A stretch of 64,000 bases of DNA from contig JADCGF010000005.1 of NCBI GenBank assembly GCA_020249145.1, positions 1-64,000 on the forward strand. Direction: 5' to 3'. The notes below the pieces were generated by a model, which was given only the letters and a program-made list of their open reading frames with translations, had not been told where the DNA came from and did no database searches. Every line of letters begins with the position of its first letter. Positions within the stretch are counted from its first letter, which is position 1. The DNA comes from Roseomonas sp. (GTDB lineage: Bacteria; Pseudomonadota; Alphaproteobacteria; Acetobacterales; Acetobacteraceae). Of the stretch, positions 36,346 through 44,781 are shown piece after piece. The translations under genes were made by a program, and so were the position numbers.

Positions 36346-36395
36346 GATCGCGTTTTCCGAGTTGCCAAGTGATTTCACTTGGCTTGAAAACGCTC
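36346..36395. repeat. Two-stem palindromic element, copy 1, between convergent genes
   Basis: After GATC, an outer 8 bp stem GCGTTTTC/GAAAACGC (36350-36357 with 36386-36393) encloses an asymmetric internal loop (CGAGTT / TT) and an inner perfect 8 bp stem GCCAAGTG/CACTTGGC (36364-36371 with 36376-36383) with loop ATTT. It fills the 58 bp gap between the convergent alcohol dehydrogenase and SDR genes. A near-identical element lies at 53671-53720. It may act as a bidirectional terminator or 3'-end protector, or be a dispersed REP-like repeat; there is no long U-tract. Confidence 0.85.
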
Positions 36396-37174
36396 TAAAG
36401 ATTACGCCGTTCAGCCCGCAGCGTGGGAAGCCCAATGCCGGTAGCATCAAACCCGCCATCAACGGCGATCACCTGCCCGGTCAGGTAGCTGGCGCGGTCG
36501 CTGCACAAAAAGAATACCGCCTCCGCCAATTCCGCTTCCAGACCATAGCGATTGAGCGGCAAGTGGTCATGATAATCCGCGCGGATTTCCGGCGTATGCA
36601 CCGCCTTTGCCATGGCGGTATCCACCGGGCCAGGGGCGACGGCATTGACGCGAATGCGAAGGCTCGCGAATTCCACCGCTTGCTGCTTGGTCAGATGCGC
36701 AAGCCCGGCCTTGCTGGTGCCATAGGCGACACGCAGCGTTGAAGCGCGCAAGCCGGAGATGGAGGTGATATTCACCATCGCCCCGCCGCCGCCCTCTGCC
36801 ATGATCGGTGCCGCCGCTTGCGCTGCCAGGAATGGGCCGGTCAGGTTCACCGCCAGCACGCGCGCCCAATCTTCCGGCGTTGTTTCCAGGATGGGCTTGA
36901 AAATGGCGATACCGGCATTATTCACCAACGCATCCAGACGCCCGAAATGCGCCGCAGCATGGCGCACGGCGGCAGTGATGGCCGCCGGGTCTGAAACATC
37001 GCAGACAAGTTCAAGGGTTTTGGCGGGTTCTGCAAGCGCCGCCATGGTTTCGCGCAACTGATCCGCATTGATATCCAAAAGCGCGACATTCCAACCTTCG
37101 GCCAGAAAGCGCCGCGCCACGGCAAGCCCAATGCCACGCGCGGCGCCTGTCACCAGGGCGGTTCTTATGGTCAT
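36395..37174 (-). CDS. Short-chain dehydrogenase/reductase (SDR)
   Basis: A 259-residue classical SDR with TGAARGIG at 9-16, NNAGIAIF near 85-92, NITSISGL with the catalytic Ser and YGTSKAG with Tyr/Lys; it ends with ITGQ-like SYLTGQVIAVDGGFDATG. Asp in VALLDINADQ suggests NAD. It is the third gene of a minus-strand operon after a DadA-like oxidase and another SDR (gap 11 nt). The substrate is unknown; a polyol or hydroxy acid is plausible. Confidence 0.91.
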   Translation of the reverse strand: MTIRTALVTGAARGIGLAVARRFLAEGWNVALLDINADQLRETMAALAEPAKTLELVCDVSDPAAITAAVRHAAAHFGRLDALVNNAGIAIFKPILETTPEDWARVLAVNLTGPFLAAQAAAPIMAEGGGGAMVNITSISGLRASTLRVAYGTSKAGLAHLTKQQAVEFASLRIRVNAVAPGPVDTAMAKAVHTPEIRADYHDHLPLNRYGLEAELAEAVFFLCSDRASYLTGQVIAVDGGFDATGIGLPTLRAERRNL

Positions 37175-37185
37175 GGTCTGATCCT

Positions 37186-37989
37186 TCAGCGCGGCATGGT
37201 CCCGGCACGGCCAGCGGTGGCCCCACCATCAATCACCAACTCGCTGCCCGTCATGTGCCGCGAGGCGTCAGAAGCCAAGAACACCACGCCCGCCGCGATA
37301 TCCGCCGCCGTGCCGGCTTCACCCAAGGGCACGATATTCGCCGCCAGTTGGCGCGGGTCCACCGGCGCATTGCGCCCGCCTGTGCTGCCCTGCGGCATTT
37401 TCTGCCAGATATCGGTTTCAATTACACCGGGATGGACGGAATTGCAGCGAATGCCATCCCGCGCGCCGGCGCATTCCAGTGCCACGGATTTCGAAAAAAG
37501 CCGCACCGCACCCTTGCTCGCAGAATAACCGGCCAAGCCCGCCGAGCCACGAATGCCGGCGATGGACGACATCATGATGATGGAACCCCCTCCCGCGCGG
37601 CGCATGGCTGGAATGGCGTATTTTACCGACAGAAATACGCCATCAAGATTTACCGCATTCTGCCGCCGCCAATCCGCAAGCGTCATATCAAGCAAGGGTT
37701 TCATGATGGCGATGCCGGCATTGGAAACCAGCACATCAAGCCTGCCATGTTTCGCTTCAATGGCGGCAATCACCTCGGCCCAGCGCGCCTCATCCGTCAC
37801 ATCCTGATGCAGGTAAAGCGCATCGTGACCGGCGGCACGAAGCGTGGCGGCTGAAGCCTCACCGCGCGTATCATCCAGATCGGTCAGCACCACGCGCGCC
37901 CCTTCGGCGGCGAGTGCTTCAGCACAAGCCGCACCAATGCCCGCCGAAGCGCCTGTAATCAGCGCGACCTTGCCTTGAACCTGTCCCAT
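37186..37989 (-). CDS. Short-chain dehydrogenase/reductase (SDR)
   Basis: A 267-residue classical SDR: TGASAGIG at 13-20, SNAGIAIMKP (Ser in place of the first Asn of NNAG), MMSSIAGIRG with the catalytic Ser, YSASKGA with Tyr/Lys, and C-terminal HMTGSELVIDGG. VVLTDLDDT with Asp after beta2 suggests NAD. It lies between the DadA-like oxidase (19 nt upstream) and the SDR at 36395-37174, but the two SDRs are not close copies of each other. Confidence 0.91.
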   Translation of the reverse strand: MGQVQGKVALITGASAGIGAACAEALAAEGARVVLTDLDDTRGEASAATLRAAGHDALYLHQDVTDEARWAEVIAAIEAKHGRLDVLVSNAGIAIMKPLLDMTLADWRRQNAVNLDGVFLSVKYAIPAMRRAGGGSIIMMSSIAGIRGSAGLAGYSASKGAVRLFSKSVALECAGARDGIRCNSVHPGVIETDIWQKMPQGSTGGRNAPVDPRQLAANIVPLGEAGTAADIAAGVVFLASDASRHMTGSELVIDGGATAGRAGTMPR

Positions 37990-38008
37990 CGCCTTCTCCC
38001 TTTTATGT

Positions 38009-39262
38009 TTATGAAAAACGTTCCGCCGCGAAGGGCGTGAAATCGAAATTCGGCTTTTCGCCCGCGATCAAGGCGCCCATCAGCGCGCCCGTCGGGGCCG
38101 AGCCCGTCAGGCCCAAATGCCCATGGCCAAAAGCGCAATAAAGCCCCTGCCAATCACGCACCGGCCCCATCACCGGCACGCTATCGGGCAGGCAGGGCCG
38201 ATGGCCCATCCAGATCTTGCCGCCTTCCGTGCGCGCCTTCGGGAAAACCTTTTTCAGATCATCCAGCAGCAGCATGGCGCGCGCTTCCGTGGGTGGCGCA
38301 TCAAGCCCGGCGATTTCAACGGAACCCGCCACGCGCAAGCCATCTTCCATCGGGCTAATAAAAACCTTGCGATCAGCGGGCGAGAGCACACGCCCCACCC
38401 TCACGCCCGCATCCGGCAGCATCACGTGATAGCCACGCTGGGTTTCCAAAGGCACTTTCAGCCCCAAAGGCGCCAGCAAGCGCGCAGACCAGGCGCCGGC
38501 GGCCAAAACCACCTGATCGGCGGCGATATCTTCCCCCGCGCAGCGCACACCAACCACGCGCTTGCCCTCGGTCAGAATCGCCTGCACTTCAGCGGTGCGA
38601 ATCTCTCCCCCCATGCGGCGCATGCCATTGGCGATCACGGCAGCCAGCCGTGCGGGATTCACGCAGGAAGCATGATCGGGCAGATAAAGGCCAATCTGGT
38701 AATCTTCCGACACTCCAGGTTCCAATTCACGCAGCGCCGGCCCGACCAGCTTTTGCGCCTTAAGCCCATGCTTCTGGCGCAACGCGAGCGAGGCATTGTC
38801 CTTCGCCAATTGTGCCTCATTACGATAGAGATACATCTGGCCTTCTTCGCGGATCAGGTCAGTGGCACTCTCGGCGGCCAGGATCTCGCGGTGCCGATCG
38901 GGCGCGGAAAACAGCAGAGCGGAAAGCGCAACCGCTGCCGATTCAACCTTCTCTCGCCGAGCGGAAGCCACGAAGCGCAGCAGCCAGGGCATGGCGCGCA
39001 GCCAATAGCGCGCGGGGATATGCAGCGCGCCGGCGGGGTCCATCAGCATTTTCGGCACCTGCGCCAGCACCCCCGGCATGGCGAGCGGCGCGACCGACCC
39101 ATGGCTGATGGCGCCCGCATTGCCGGTATAGGCCGCGCCTTCCTTGGCGGCTTCCAGCACCAGCGGCTTCAGCCCACGCCGCGCCAAATGCCAGGCGATG
39201 CACAGGCCAACAATGCCTCCCCCGATAATCACCGGGGCGGGCTTGGGGGATTGCGTTTCCAT
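38009..39262 (-). CDS. FAD-dependent oxidoreductase, D-amino-acid dehydrogenase (DadA)-like
   Basis: 417 residues from the ATG at 39262, which has AGGA 7 nt upstream. The dinucleotide motif VIIGGGIVGLCIAWHLARRG is at about 11-30, with TGNAGAISHGSVAPLAMPG after it (DadA-type) and a C-terminal HRPCLPDSVPVMGPV...FGHGHLGLTGSAPTG that binds the flavin. Such enzymes oxidise D-amino acids or other amino acids to keto acids and feed the respiratory chain. It heads the minus-strand oxidase-SDR-SDR operon and is divergent from the TauD dioxygenase operon (95 bp gap). Confidence 0.9.
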   Translation of the reverse strand: METQSPKPAPVIIGGGIVGLCIAWHLARRGLKPLVLEAAKEGAAYTGNAGAISHGSVAPLAMPGVLAQVPKMLMDPAGALHIPARYWLRAMPWLLRFVASARREKVESAAVALSALLFSAPDRHREILAAESATDLIREEGQMYLYRNEAQLAKDNASLALRQKHGLKAQKLVGPALRELEPGVSEDYQIGLYLPDHASCVNPARLAAVIANGMRRMGGEIRTAEVQAILTEGKRVVGVRCAGEDIAADQVVLAAGAWSARLLAPLGLKVPLETQRGYHVMLPDAGVRVGRVLSPADRKVFISPMEDGLRVAGSVEIAGLDAPPTEARAMLLLDDLKKVFPKARTEGGKIWMGHRPCLPDSVPVMGPVRDWQGLYCAFGHGHLGLTGSAPTGALMGALIAGEKPNFDFTPFAAERFS

Positions 39263-39357
39263 GGCGCCATCCTGACGCAGTCTTAAGCGCCAGGGAAGCG
39301 CCCGGTTGACGCCCCGCGACAGGGGCATCACCTTTGGCGCCTCTGGAGGATACCTGC

Positions 39358-40239
39358 ATGCAAATCACCCCCAATAATGCCGGGCTAGGCGCGCGTGTCG
39401 AAGGGATTGACCTGCGCGAGACTGCCTCGGCCGAGGATTTTCGCACGCTTTTGCGCGCGCTTGGCGAAAATGGCGTGCTTTGCTTCCCGAAGCAGGATTT
39501 GGAAGCGCCGCAAGTGGCCGCCTTTGGCAAGCGCTTTGGCGATTTGGAGGTAAATGTCGCCAATCTGTTCCATGCGCCAGGCCATCCGGAAGTGATGATC
39601 CTGTCCAATATGAAGGATGAGGCCGGCAAGCCTCTCGGCCTGAATGATGCCGGCCAGGGCTGGCATACGGATATGTCCTATTCCAAGGAAATCGCGCTGG
39701 CCAATATGCTGCACGCCAAGCGTGTGCCGCGCCGTGATGGCAAGGTGCTGGGCGCCACGCAATTCCGCAATATGCATGCCGCCTATGCGGATTTGCCCGC
39801 CGAGGTGAAGGCGCGCATCGAAGGCCGCGTTGCCATTCACGATTTCAGTAAATTCTGGGACATGATGCGCCAGCGCCCGGGCAGCATTCGCGGACCACTC
39901 ACGCCCGAACAACGTGCAAAAAAACCACCAGTGCCTCAGCCGATTGTGCGTATTCATCCCATCACGGGCCGGCCCGTTCTTTACTGCAATTGCGGCTATG
40001 CCATGTATATCGAAGGCATGGAGCGCGCTGAATCCGATGCGCTGCTGGATTATTTGTTCCGCCATCAGGCGCAGGAGAAGTATCTTTACACGCATGAATG
40101 GGCCGAAGGTGATGTGCTGATCTGGGACAATATCGGCACCATGCATAATGCGGTGGCGGATTACATGCCGGGTGAGGATCGCTACATTCTGCGCGTACAG
40201 GTCATGGCCACGCTTGATTACGCGGCGATGGCGGCATGA
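39358..40239 (+). CDS. TauD/TfdA-family Fe(II)/2-oxoglutarate dioxygenase
   Basis: 293 residues from the ATG at 39358, which has GGAGG 8 nt upstream. The iron-binding facial triad is His103 and Asp105 in GWHTDMSY and a distal His in GTMHNAVADY; the 2-oxoglutarate-binding Arg is in RYILRVQ. Family members hydroxylate sulfonates, phenoxyacetates or other small acids, releasing succinate and CO2. It is the first gene of the TauD-FAH-Bug-Bug-lyase-HAD operon; the next start overlaps its stop by 4 nt. Confidence 0.92.
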   Translation: MQITPNNAGLGARVEGIDLRETASAEDFRTLLRALGENGVLCFPKQDLEAPQVAAFGKRFGDLEVNVANLFHAPGHPEVMILSNMKDEAGKPLGLNDAGQGWHTDMSYSKEIALANMLHAKRVPRRDGKVLGATQFRNMHAAYADLPAEVKARIEGRVAIHDFSKFWDMMRQRPGSIRGPLTPEQRAKKPPVPQPIVRIHPITGRPVLYCNCGYAMYIEGMERAESDALLDYLFRHQAQEKYLYTHEWAEGDVLIWDNIGTMHNAVADYMPGEDRYILRVQVMATLDYAAMAA

Positions 40240-41144
40240 AGCTGCTGACTTTCCAGGGTGCGCATGGCGCGGCCCTTGGCGGGGTGGTGGGGGAAAGCGT
40301 GGTCGCGCTGCGCCCGGCCCTAGCGGCAGCAATGCGCGCCGCTGGTGAGGCGGATCGCAGCAGCGAAGTAATCCCTGGCGATATGGTGACGCTGCTGGGT
40401 GATGAGGCAGCCATGACTGCCGCAGGGCGTGCCCTTGCCTTCGCCGCGCGGGCGGAAAATGCGGCGCAGCGCCAGCCGCTTGCGGCGGTGAAGCTGCTTG
40501 CGCCCTTGAAGCCCGGCAAGATTCTGGGCGTTGGCCGCAATTACAGTGATCACGCCAAGGAAGTGGGCGGCCCCAAGCTGGAAATGCCGCGCATTTTCAT
40601 GAAGCCCATCAGTTCTGTGACTGGGCCGGGCGCCGTGGTGAAGATTCCACGCGATGTGAAAAAGCCTGATTGGGAAGTGGAATTGGGCGTTGTCATTGGC
40701 AAGCCCGCGCGCGACGTGCCGGAAGGCGTCGCGCTGGATTACGTGGCGGGCTACACGGTGCTGAATGATGTCAGCGCGCGGGAGTTTCAATTCGACGTGC
40801 CGCTTGCCATGACATCCTTCGCCAAGGGCATGGATGGCTTTTGCCCCATCGGCCCCTGGATCGTAACACCAGAAGAAGTGGGTGAGCCCTGGATGCTTGA
40901 TGTCAAATGCTGGCTGAATGGCGAAGAAGTGCAGCATGGCAATACGCGCGATCTGATCTTTTCCGTCTCGGCATTGATTGCCTTTCTCTCGCGCTACATG
41001 ACGCTGGACCCAGGTGATGTAATTGCCACCGGCACGCCGGCCGGGGTTGGGCATTTCCGCGATCCGCCGCGCTATTTGAAGCCGGGCGATAAGCTGCGGC
41101 TGGAAGTGGAACGCGTTGGCGTCTTGGAACATTCGATTGGTTGA
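40236..41144 (+). CDS. Fumarylacetoacetate hydrolase (FAH) family protein
   Basis: 302 residues with the small N-terminal FAH domain and the catalytic domain from about residue 88: KILGVGRNYSDHAKEVG, IFMKPISSVTGPGAVVKIP, DWEVELGVVIGKPARDV (metal-binding Glu pair) and GYTVLNDVSARE, then TGTPAGVGHFRDPPRYLKPGD. Members cleave C-C bonds of beta-diketone acids or isomerise/decarboxylate oxo acids using Mg or Mn. The start overlaps the dioxygenase gene by 4 nt, so they probably act in successive steps. Confidence 0.92.
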   Translation: MKLLTFQGAHGAALGGVVGESVVALRPALAAAMRAAGEADRSSEVIPGDMVTLLGDEAAMTAAGRALAFAARAENAAQRQPLAAVKLLAPLKPGKILGVGRNYSDHAKEVGGPKLEMPRIFMKPISSVTGPGAVVKIPRDVKKPDWEVELGVVIGKPARDVPEGVALDYVAGYTVLNDVSAREFQFDVPLAMTSFAKGMDGFCPIGPWIVTPEEVGEPWMLDVKCWLNGEEVQHGNTRDLIFSVSALIAFLSRYMTLDPGDVIATGTPAGVGHFRDPPRYLKPGDKLRLEVERVGVLEHSIG

Positions 41145-41162
41145 AATAACAGGGAGGCAATA

Positions 41163-42149
41163 ATGAAAAAGACTTTTCTGACCGCGGCATTGGCCGCGCT
41201 AATGGCGCTACCCGCTTGGGCGCAGCCCAAGGCGCCAGGCACGGATTACCCGAACAGACCGGTCCGCGTGATTGTGGCCTTTGCCGCCGGCGGCAACGCC
41301 GATATCAATGCAAGGTTGATTTCAACGGCGCTGTCGCAGCAATTGGGCCAGCAATTCGTGGTGGAAAATCGGCCATCCGGAGGCGGCACCGTTGCCTTTG
41401 AAACCATCGCGCAAACCCCGCCTGATGGCTATACGCTTTTGGTTGGCGCGCTTGGTTCCCATACGCTGAATGTTGGGCTTTATGGCGACAGGTTGCGCAT
41501 CCATCCGCTGACCGGCGTGGATCACATCACCATCTCCAGCCATTCGCCAATTGTTCTGGCGACGCACCCTTCCATGAATGTGCGCACGCTGGCGGAGTTT
41601 CGTAGCGCTGTCGCAGCCGGTGGCGGCAATGTGCTGTATGGGTCTTCCGGCAATGGCTCCACCGGGCATATTTCCTCCGCGCTTCTGCTGCACCTGCTTG
41701 GCGTAACTGCCACGCATGTGCCATACCGTGGTTCAGCCGCGGCCTTTCAGGATTTGATGGCGGGGCGCATCAGCTTCCAATCTGATACTATTTCCTTCCT
41801 TGCCGAGCATATCAGGAACGGCACGGTGAATGGCATTGTCATCGGCACGCCAGAACGTTCACCCATGGCGCCCGATGTGCCAACAGCAGCCGAAGCAGGC
41901 CTGCCCGCCTTCCAGGCGACAACCTGGACGCCGTGGTCAGCGACGCTAGGCACACCGCTGCCAATCCGGCAATTCTTGTATGAACAAATCGCGCTTTCGC
42001 TCCGCAAACCAGAAGTGCGGGATCGGCTGATCCAACTTGGCAATACCATCCCGGAAGGCATGACACCGGAGGCAACGCGCGCATTTATCGCGGCAGAGCT
42101 TGAAAAATGGGTGCCAATTGTGCGTGCAACAGGCGCCCGAGTGGATTGA
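41163..42149 (+). CDS. Bug/TctC-family periplasmic binding protein (receptor 2)
   Basis: 328 residues. The Sec signal peptide MKKTFLTAALAALMALPAWAQ is clean. The mature part has RPVRVIVAFAAGGNADINAR, VVENRPSGGGTVAFE, TPPDGYTLLVGALGSHTLN and VPYRGSAAAFQDLMAGRISFQSD. It is the third gene of the catabolic operon; being next to a second Bug gene (13 nt gap) suggests two related ligands or one duplicated receptor. No TctAB membrane pair is adjacent. A ribosome binding site GGGAGG precedes the ATG. Confidence 0.94.
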   Translation: MKKTFLTAALAALMALPAWAQPKAPGTDYPNRPVRVIVAFAAGGNADINARLISTALSQQLGQQFVVENRPSGGGTVAFETIAQTPPDGYTLLVGALGSHTLNVGLYGDRLRIHPLTGVDHITISSHSPIVLATHPSMNVRTLAEFRSAVAAGGGNVLYGSSGNGSTGHISSALLLHLLGVTATHVPYRGSAAAFQDLMAGRISFQSDTISFLAEHIRNGTVNGIVIGTPERSPMAPDVPTAAEAGLPAFQATTWTPWSATLGTPLPIRQFLYEQIALSLRKPEVRDRLIQLGNTIPEGMTPEATRAFIAAELEKWVPIVRATGARVD

Positions 42150-42162
42150 GGGGATACTTAAG

Positions 42163-43131
42163 ATGAATATCGCAAGACGCGCGCTTTTCGGCGCCATGGC
42201 CGCCACCGCGCTGCCGCTGACCGCGCAAGCGCAAGATGTGACTTGGCCCACCAAGCCTGTGCGCGTAATTGTGCCCTATGCGGCCAGTGGCGGTACCGAT
42301 ATTCTGGTGCGCGCGATTGGTGAGGCGTTGCGCAACAACCTCTCCCAGCCCTTCATTGTTGAAAATCGCGCCGGAGCGGCGGGGGTGATTGGCTCCGAAG
42401 TCGTCGCGCGGGCGGAACCGGATGGGCATACGCTGCTGGTCGTGGTTTCAACCCATGTGATGAACAAATACCATCTGCCCAGCATGCCTTATGACGCCAT
42501 CCGCGATTTCACGCCGATTGCGATGCTGACGCGCAATACCATGGTGCTGGTCGCGGGCGCCAATCAGCCGTTTGATTCGCTTAGCACCATGCTCGCTTAC
42601 GCCAAGGCCAATCCGGGTAAGGTCGGCACTGGTTCCACCGAAGCGCTTTCTTCCTTCATTGGGCAGGAAATGGCGCGGCGTGCCGGTGTGGAGATGCCCG
42701 ATATCGCCTATCGCAGCGGTGGGCCGCTGATGAATGATATCGTCGCCGGCCATTTGCCGAGCGGTTGGACCAGCACCGTCAGCGCCATGCCGCATATGCA
42801 AACCGGGCGCGTGCGTGTGCTCGCGGTTTCCACTGGCACGCGTTCGCCTTTCTTCCCGGATGCGCCAACGCCCGCCGAACAGGGCGTGCGCGATTTTGAT
42901 CTTTCCGGATGGGTCGCCATGCTGGGGCCGCCGCGCATGCCACCCGCATTGGTGGACCGCATCTACCGCACAATCAGCGCGGTTTTCGCTGATGAGACCT
43001 TCAAACAAAGGCTTACCGCCCTTGGCGTGGAAGCTGATGTGCGCCCGCCCGCCGCGTTGCTGGAAGCGATGCAGCGCGATGATCGCATTTGGGCCGCGGC
43101 AAGCGCTGTCGGCCATATCCGCCCGCAATAA
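42163..43131 (+). CDS. Bug/TctC-family periplasmic binding protein (receptor 3)
   Basis: 322 residues from the ATG at 42163, with GAGGGGA upstream. The export signal contains twin arginine (MNIARRALFGAMAATALPL, cleavage after AQA). The family motifs are KPVRVIVPYAASGGTDILVR, VENRAGAAGVIGSEVVARAEPDGH, IAYRSGGPLMNDIVAGHLPSGW and STGTRSPFFPDAPTPAE. It is clearly diverged from receptor 2, so this is not a recent duplication. It lies between receptor 2 and the PEP-mutase-family lyase and is presumably specific for the acid that operon degrades. Confidence 0.94.
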   Translation: MNIARRALFGAMAATALPLTAQAQDVTWPTKPVRVIVPYAASGGTDILVRAIGEALRNNLSQPFIVENRAGAAGVIGSEVVARAEPDGHTLLVVVSTHVMNKYHLPSMPYDAIRDFTPIAMLTRNTMVLVAGANQPFDSLSTMLAYAKANPGKVGTGSTEALSSFIGQEMARRAGVEMPDIAYRSGGPLMNDIVAGHLPSGWTSTVSAMPHMQTGRVRVLAVSTGTRSPFFPDAPTPAEQGVRDFDLSGWVAMLGPPRMPPALVDRIYRTISAVFADETFKQRLTALGVEADVRPPAALLEAMQRDDRIWAAASAVGHIRPQ

Positions 43132-43148
43132 ACCATAAAGGAACTGAA

Positions 43149-44027
43149 ATGGCTAATCCATCTTTGCGCGAGGCGCTTGCTGCCAAGCGCTTCATCCTCG
43201 CCCCCGGCGTGTTCGATATGATTTCGGCGAAAGTCGCCGATGGCATGGGGTTTGACTGCATTTATGGCACGGGCTTTGGCGCTGTTGCATCAGCGCTTGG
43301 TGTCGCGGATGCAGGCATCGCGACCTATGCGGATATGGTGGCGCGCATGGGCACCATGGCACGCGGCTGCAAAACGCCTTTGGTGGCGGATGCCGATACG
43401 GGTTATGGCGGTTTGCTGAATGTGCGGCACACGACGCTTGGCTATGAAGCCGCCGGCATGACCGGCATTCAGCTTGAAGATCAGGAAATGCCAAAGAAAT
43501 GCGGCCATACACCGGGCCGGCGCGTGATCCCGGCTGAAGAAATGGTGCTGAAGATCAAGGTAGCCGCCGAGGCGCGGCGCGATCCGAATTTCCTGATTGT
43601 GGCACGCACGGATTCCCGCACTACGCTTGGCCTGGAAGAAGCCATTCGGCGCGGGCGGATGTATGGCGATGCGGGTGCTGATATCGTTTTCATCGAAAGC
43701 CCAGAAAGCGAAGATGAAATGCGCGCCATCGGCAAGGCAATCTCCAAACCCTTGCTGGCCAATATGGTCGAAGGCGGGCGCACGCCCATCCTGCCCGCAG
43801 CGCGCTTACAGGAAATTGGCTATGCCATGGCGATCTATCCCGCCATTGGCTTCCTGGCCGCCGCCGCCGCGCTGGAACGCGCCTATGCGCATCTGAAGAC
43901 AACGGGGGATAGTCTTGCCCTTGGTGAATCCTATGGTTTCGCCAAAATGACCGAGTTGATGGGCTTCCCGGATGTCTGGGATTTTGAGAAGAAATGGGCC
44001 GTGCCGGAAAAGGACACTGCAGCATGA
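43149..44027 (+). CDS. Isocitrate lyase / PEP mutase superfamily lyase (oxaloacetate decarboxylase- or PrpB-like)
   Basis: 292 residues from the ATG at 43149. The superfamily motifs are DADTGYGG (81-88), QLEDQEMPKKCGH (108-120), with KKCGH matching the catalytic K(R)CGH loop, and FLIVARTDSR. Members cleave 2-methylisocitrate, dimethylmalate or related 2-hydroxy acids, or decarboxylate oxaloacetate; the loop alone does not settle which. Its place after a dioxygenase, an FAH protein and two acid receptors suggests the final C-C cleavage. The stop overlaps the HAD start by 4 nt. Confidence 0.9.
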   Translation: MANPSLREALAAKRFILAPGVFDMISAKVADGMGFDCIYGTGFGAVASALGVADAGIATYADMVARMGTMARGCKTPLVADADTGYGGLLNVRHTTLGYEAAGMTGIQLEDQEMPKKCGHTPGRRVIPAEEMVLKIKVAAEARRDPNFLIVARTDSRTTLGLEEAIRRGRMYGDAGADIVFIESPESEDEMRAIGKAISKPLLANMVEGGRTPILPAARLQEIGYAMAIYPAIGFLAAAAALERAYAHLKTTGDSLALGESYGFAKMTELMGFPDVWDFEKKWAVPEKDTAA

Positions 44028-44749
44028 GCGCACTTCCCGAAGTGAAGGCTTTGGTCTTCGATGTTTTCGGCACGGTGGTAGATTGGCGTAACGGTATCGC
44101 GCGAGATGCGCGGACCTTCCTGGCCCGCCATGGGCGCAGCGATATAGACCCACATCGCTTCGCCGATGCCTGGCGCAAGCGCTATCAGCCTGCCATGGAA
44201 GAAGTACGCAGCGGCCGCCGCCCCTTCACGCGGCTTGATGTGCTGCATCGCGAAAACCTCGATGGTGTTTTGAAGGATTTCGGCGTGGGCATAGCGGGCG
44301 TCAGTGCGGATGAACTTGATTGGCTGAACCGCGCCTGGCATCGGCTTGATCCCTGGCCTGATACCATCCCCGGTTTGATCCGCCTGAAGGCCAAGCATTT
44401 CATCGCACCATTATCCAACGGCAATATCCTGCTGCTGGCGAATATGGCCAAGCGCGCTGGCATGCCGTGGGATGCAATCCTGGGGGCCGAGGCTGCGCAA
44501 GCCTATAAGCCGCAGCCCGAAGCCTATTTGCGCACCTGCGAGATTCTGGGCCTGAAGCCCGCAAAAGTGGCACTTGTCGCCGCGCATAACGGGGATTTGG
44601 CCGCTGCGCGCAAATGTGGCTTATCAACCGCTTTCGTGCTCCGCCCCTATGAACACGGGGCGGATCAGGCGACGGACACGAAGGCCGAACAGGATTGGGG
44701 CGCGATCGCCACAAGCTTTGAGGATTTGGCCGATAAGCTTGGCTGCTGA
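44024..44749 (+). CDS. HAD-superfamily haloacid dehalogenase (type II)
   Basis: 241 residues from the ATG at 44024. The nucleophile is Asp13 in VFDVFGTVVDWR, motif II is the Ser in PLSNGN, motif III the Lys in AYKPQPEAYL, and motif IV is VAAHNGDLAAARKCGL with Asp. The type II 2-haloacid dehalogenase layout (L-2-haloacid to D-2-hydroxyacid) fits; phosphatase activity cannot be excluded. It is the last gene of the six-gene operon and is followed by a bidirectional hairpin. Confidence 0.9.
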   Translation: MSALPEVKALVFDVFGTVVDWRNGIARDARTFLARHGRSDIDPHRFADAWRKRYQPAMEEVRSGRRPFTRLDVLHRENLDGVLKDFGVGIAGVSADELDWLNRAWHRLDPWPDTIPGLIRLKAKHFIAPLSNGNILLLANMAKRAGMPWDAILGAEAAQAYKPQPEAYLRTCEILGLKPAKVALVAAHNGDLAAARKCGLSTAFVLRPYEHGADQATDTKAEQDWGAIATSFEDLADKLGC

Positions 44750-44760
44750 ACGCGCAAACC

Positions 44761-44781
44761 GCGCCGAGGCTTACTCGGCGC
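44761..44781. terminator. Perfect hairpin at convergent gene ends (bidirectional terminator candidate)
   Basis: GCGCCGAG-GCTTA-CTCGGCGC forms a perfect 8 bp stem. The loop TTA (44771-44773) is the TAA stop codon of the minus-strand Bug gene, so the hairpin starts 12 nt after the HAD gene stop and runs into the Bug coding end. Neither side has a strong U-tract (minus side GGTTTGC), so it may protect 3' ends as much as terminate. Confidence 0.5.

Noticed and set aside
42163..43131. Receptors 2 and 3 as a recent gene duplication
   Set aside because: Although adjacent, they differ throughout, including in signal peptide type and ligand loops, so they are old paralogues.
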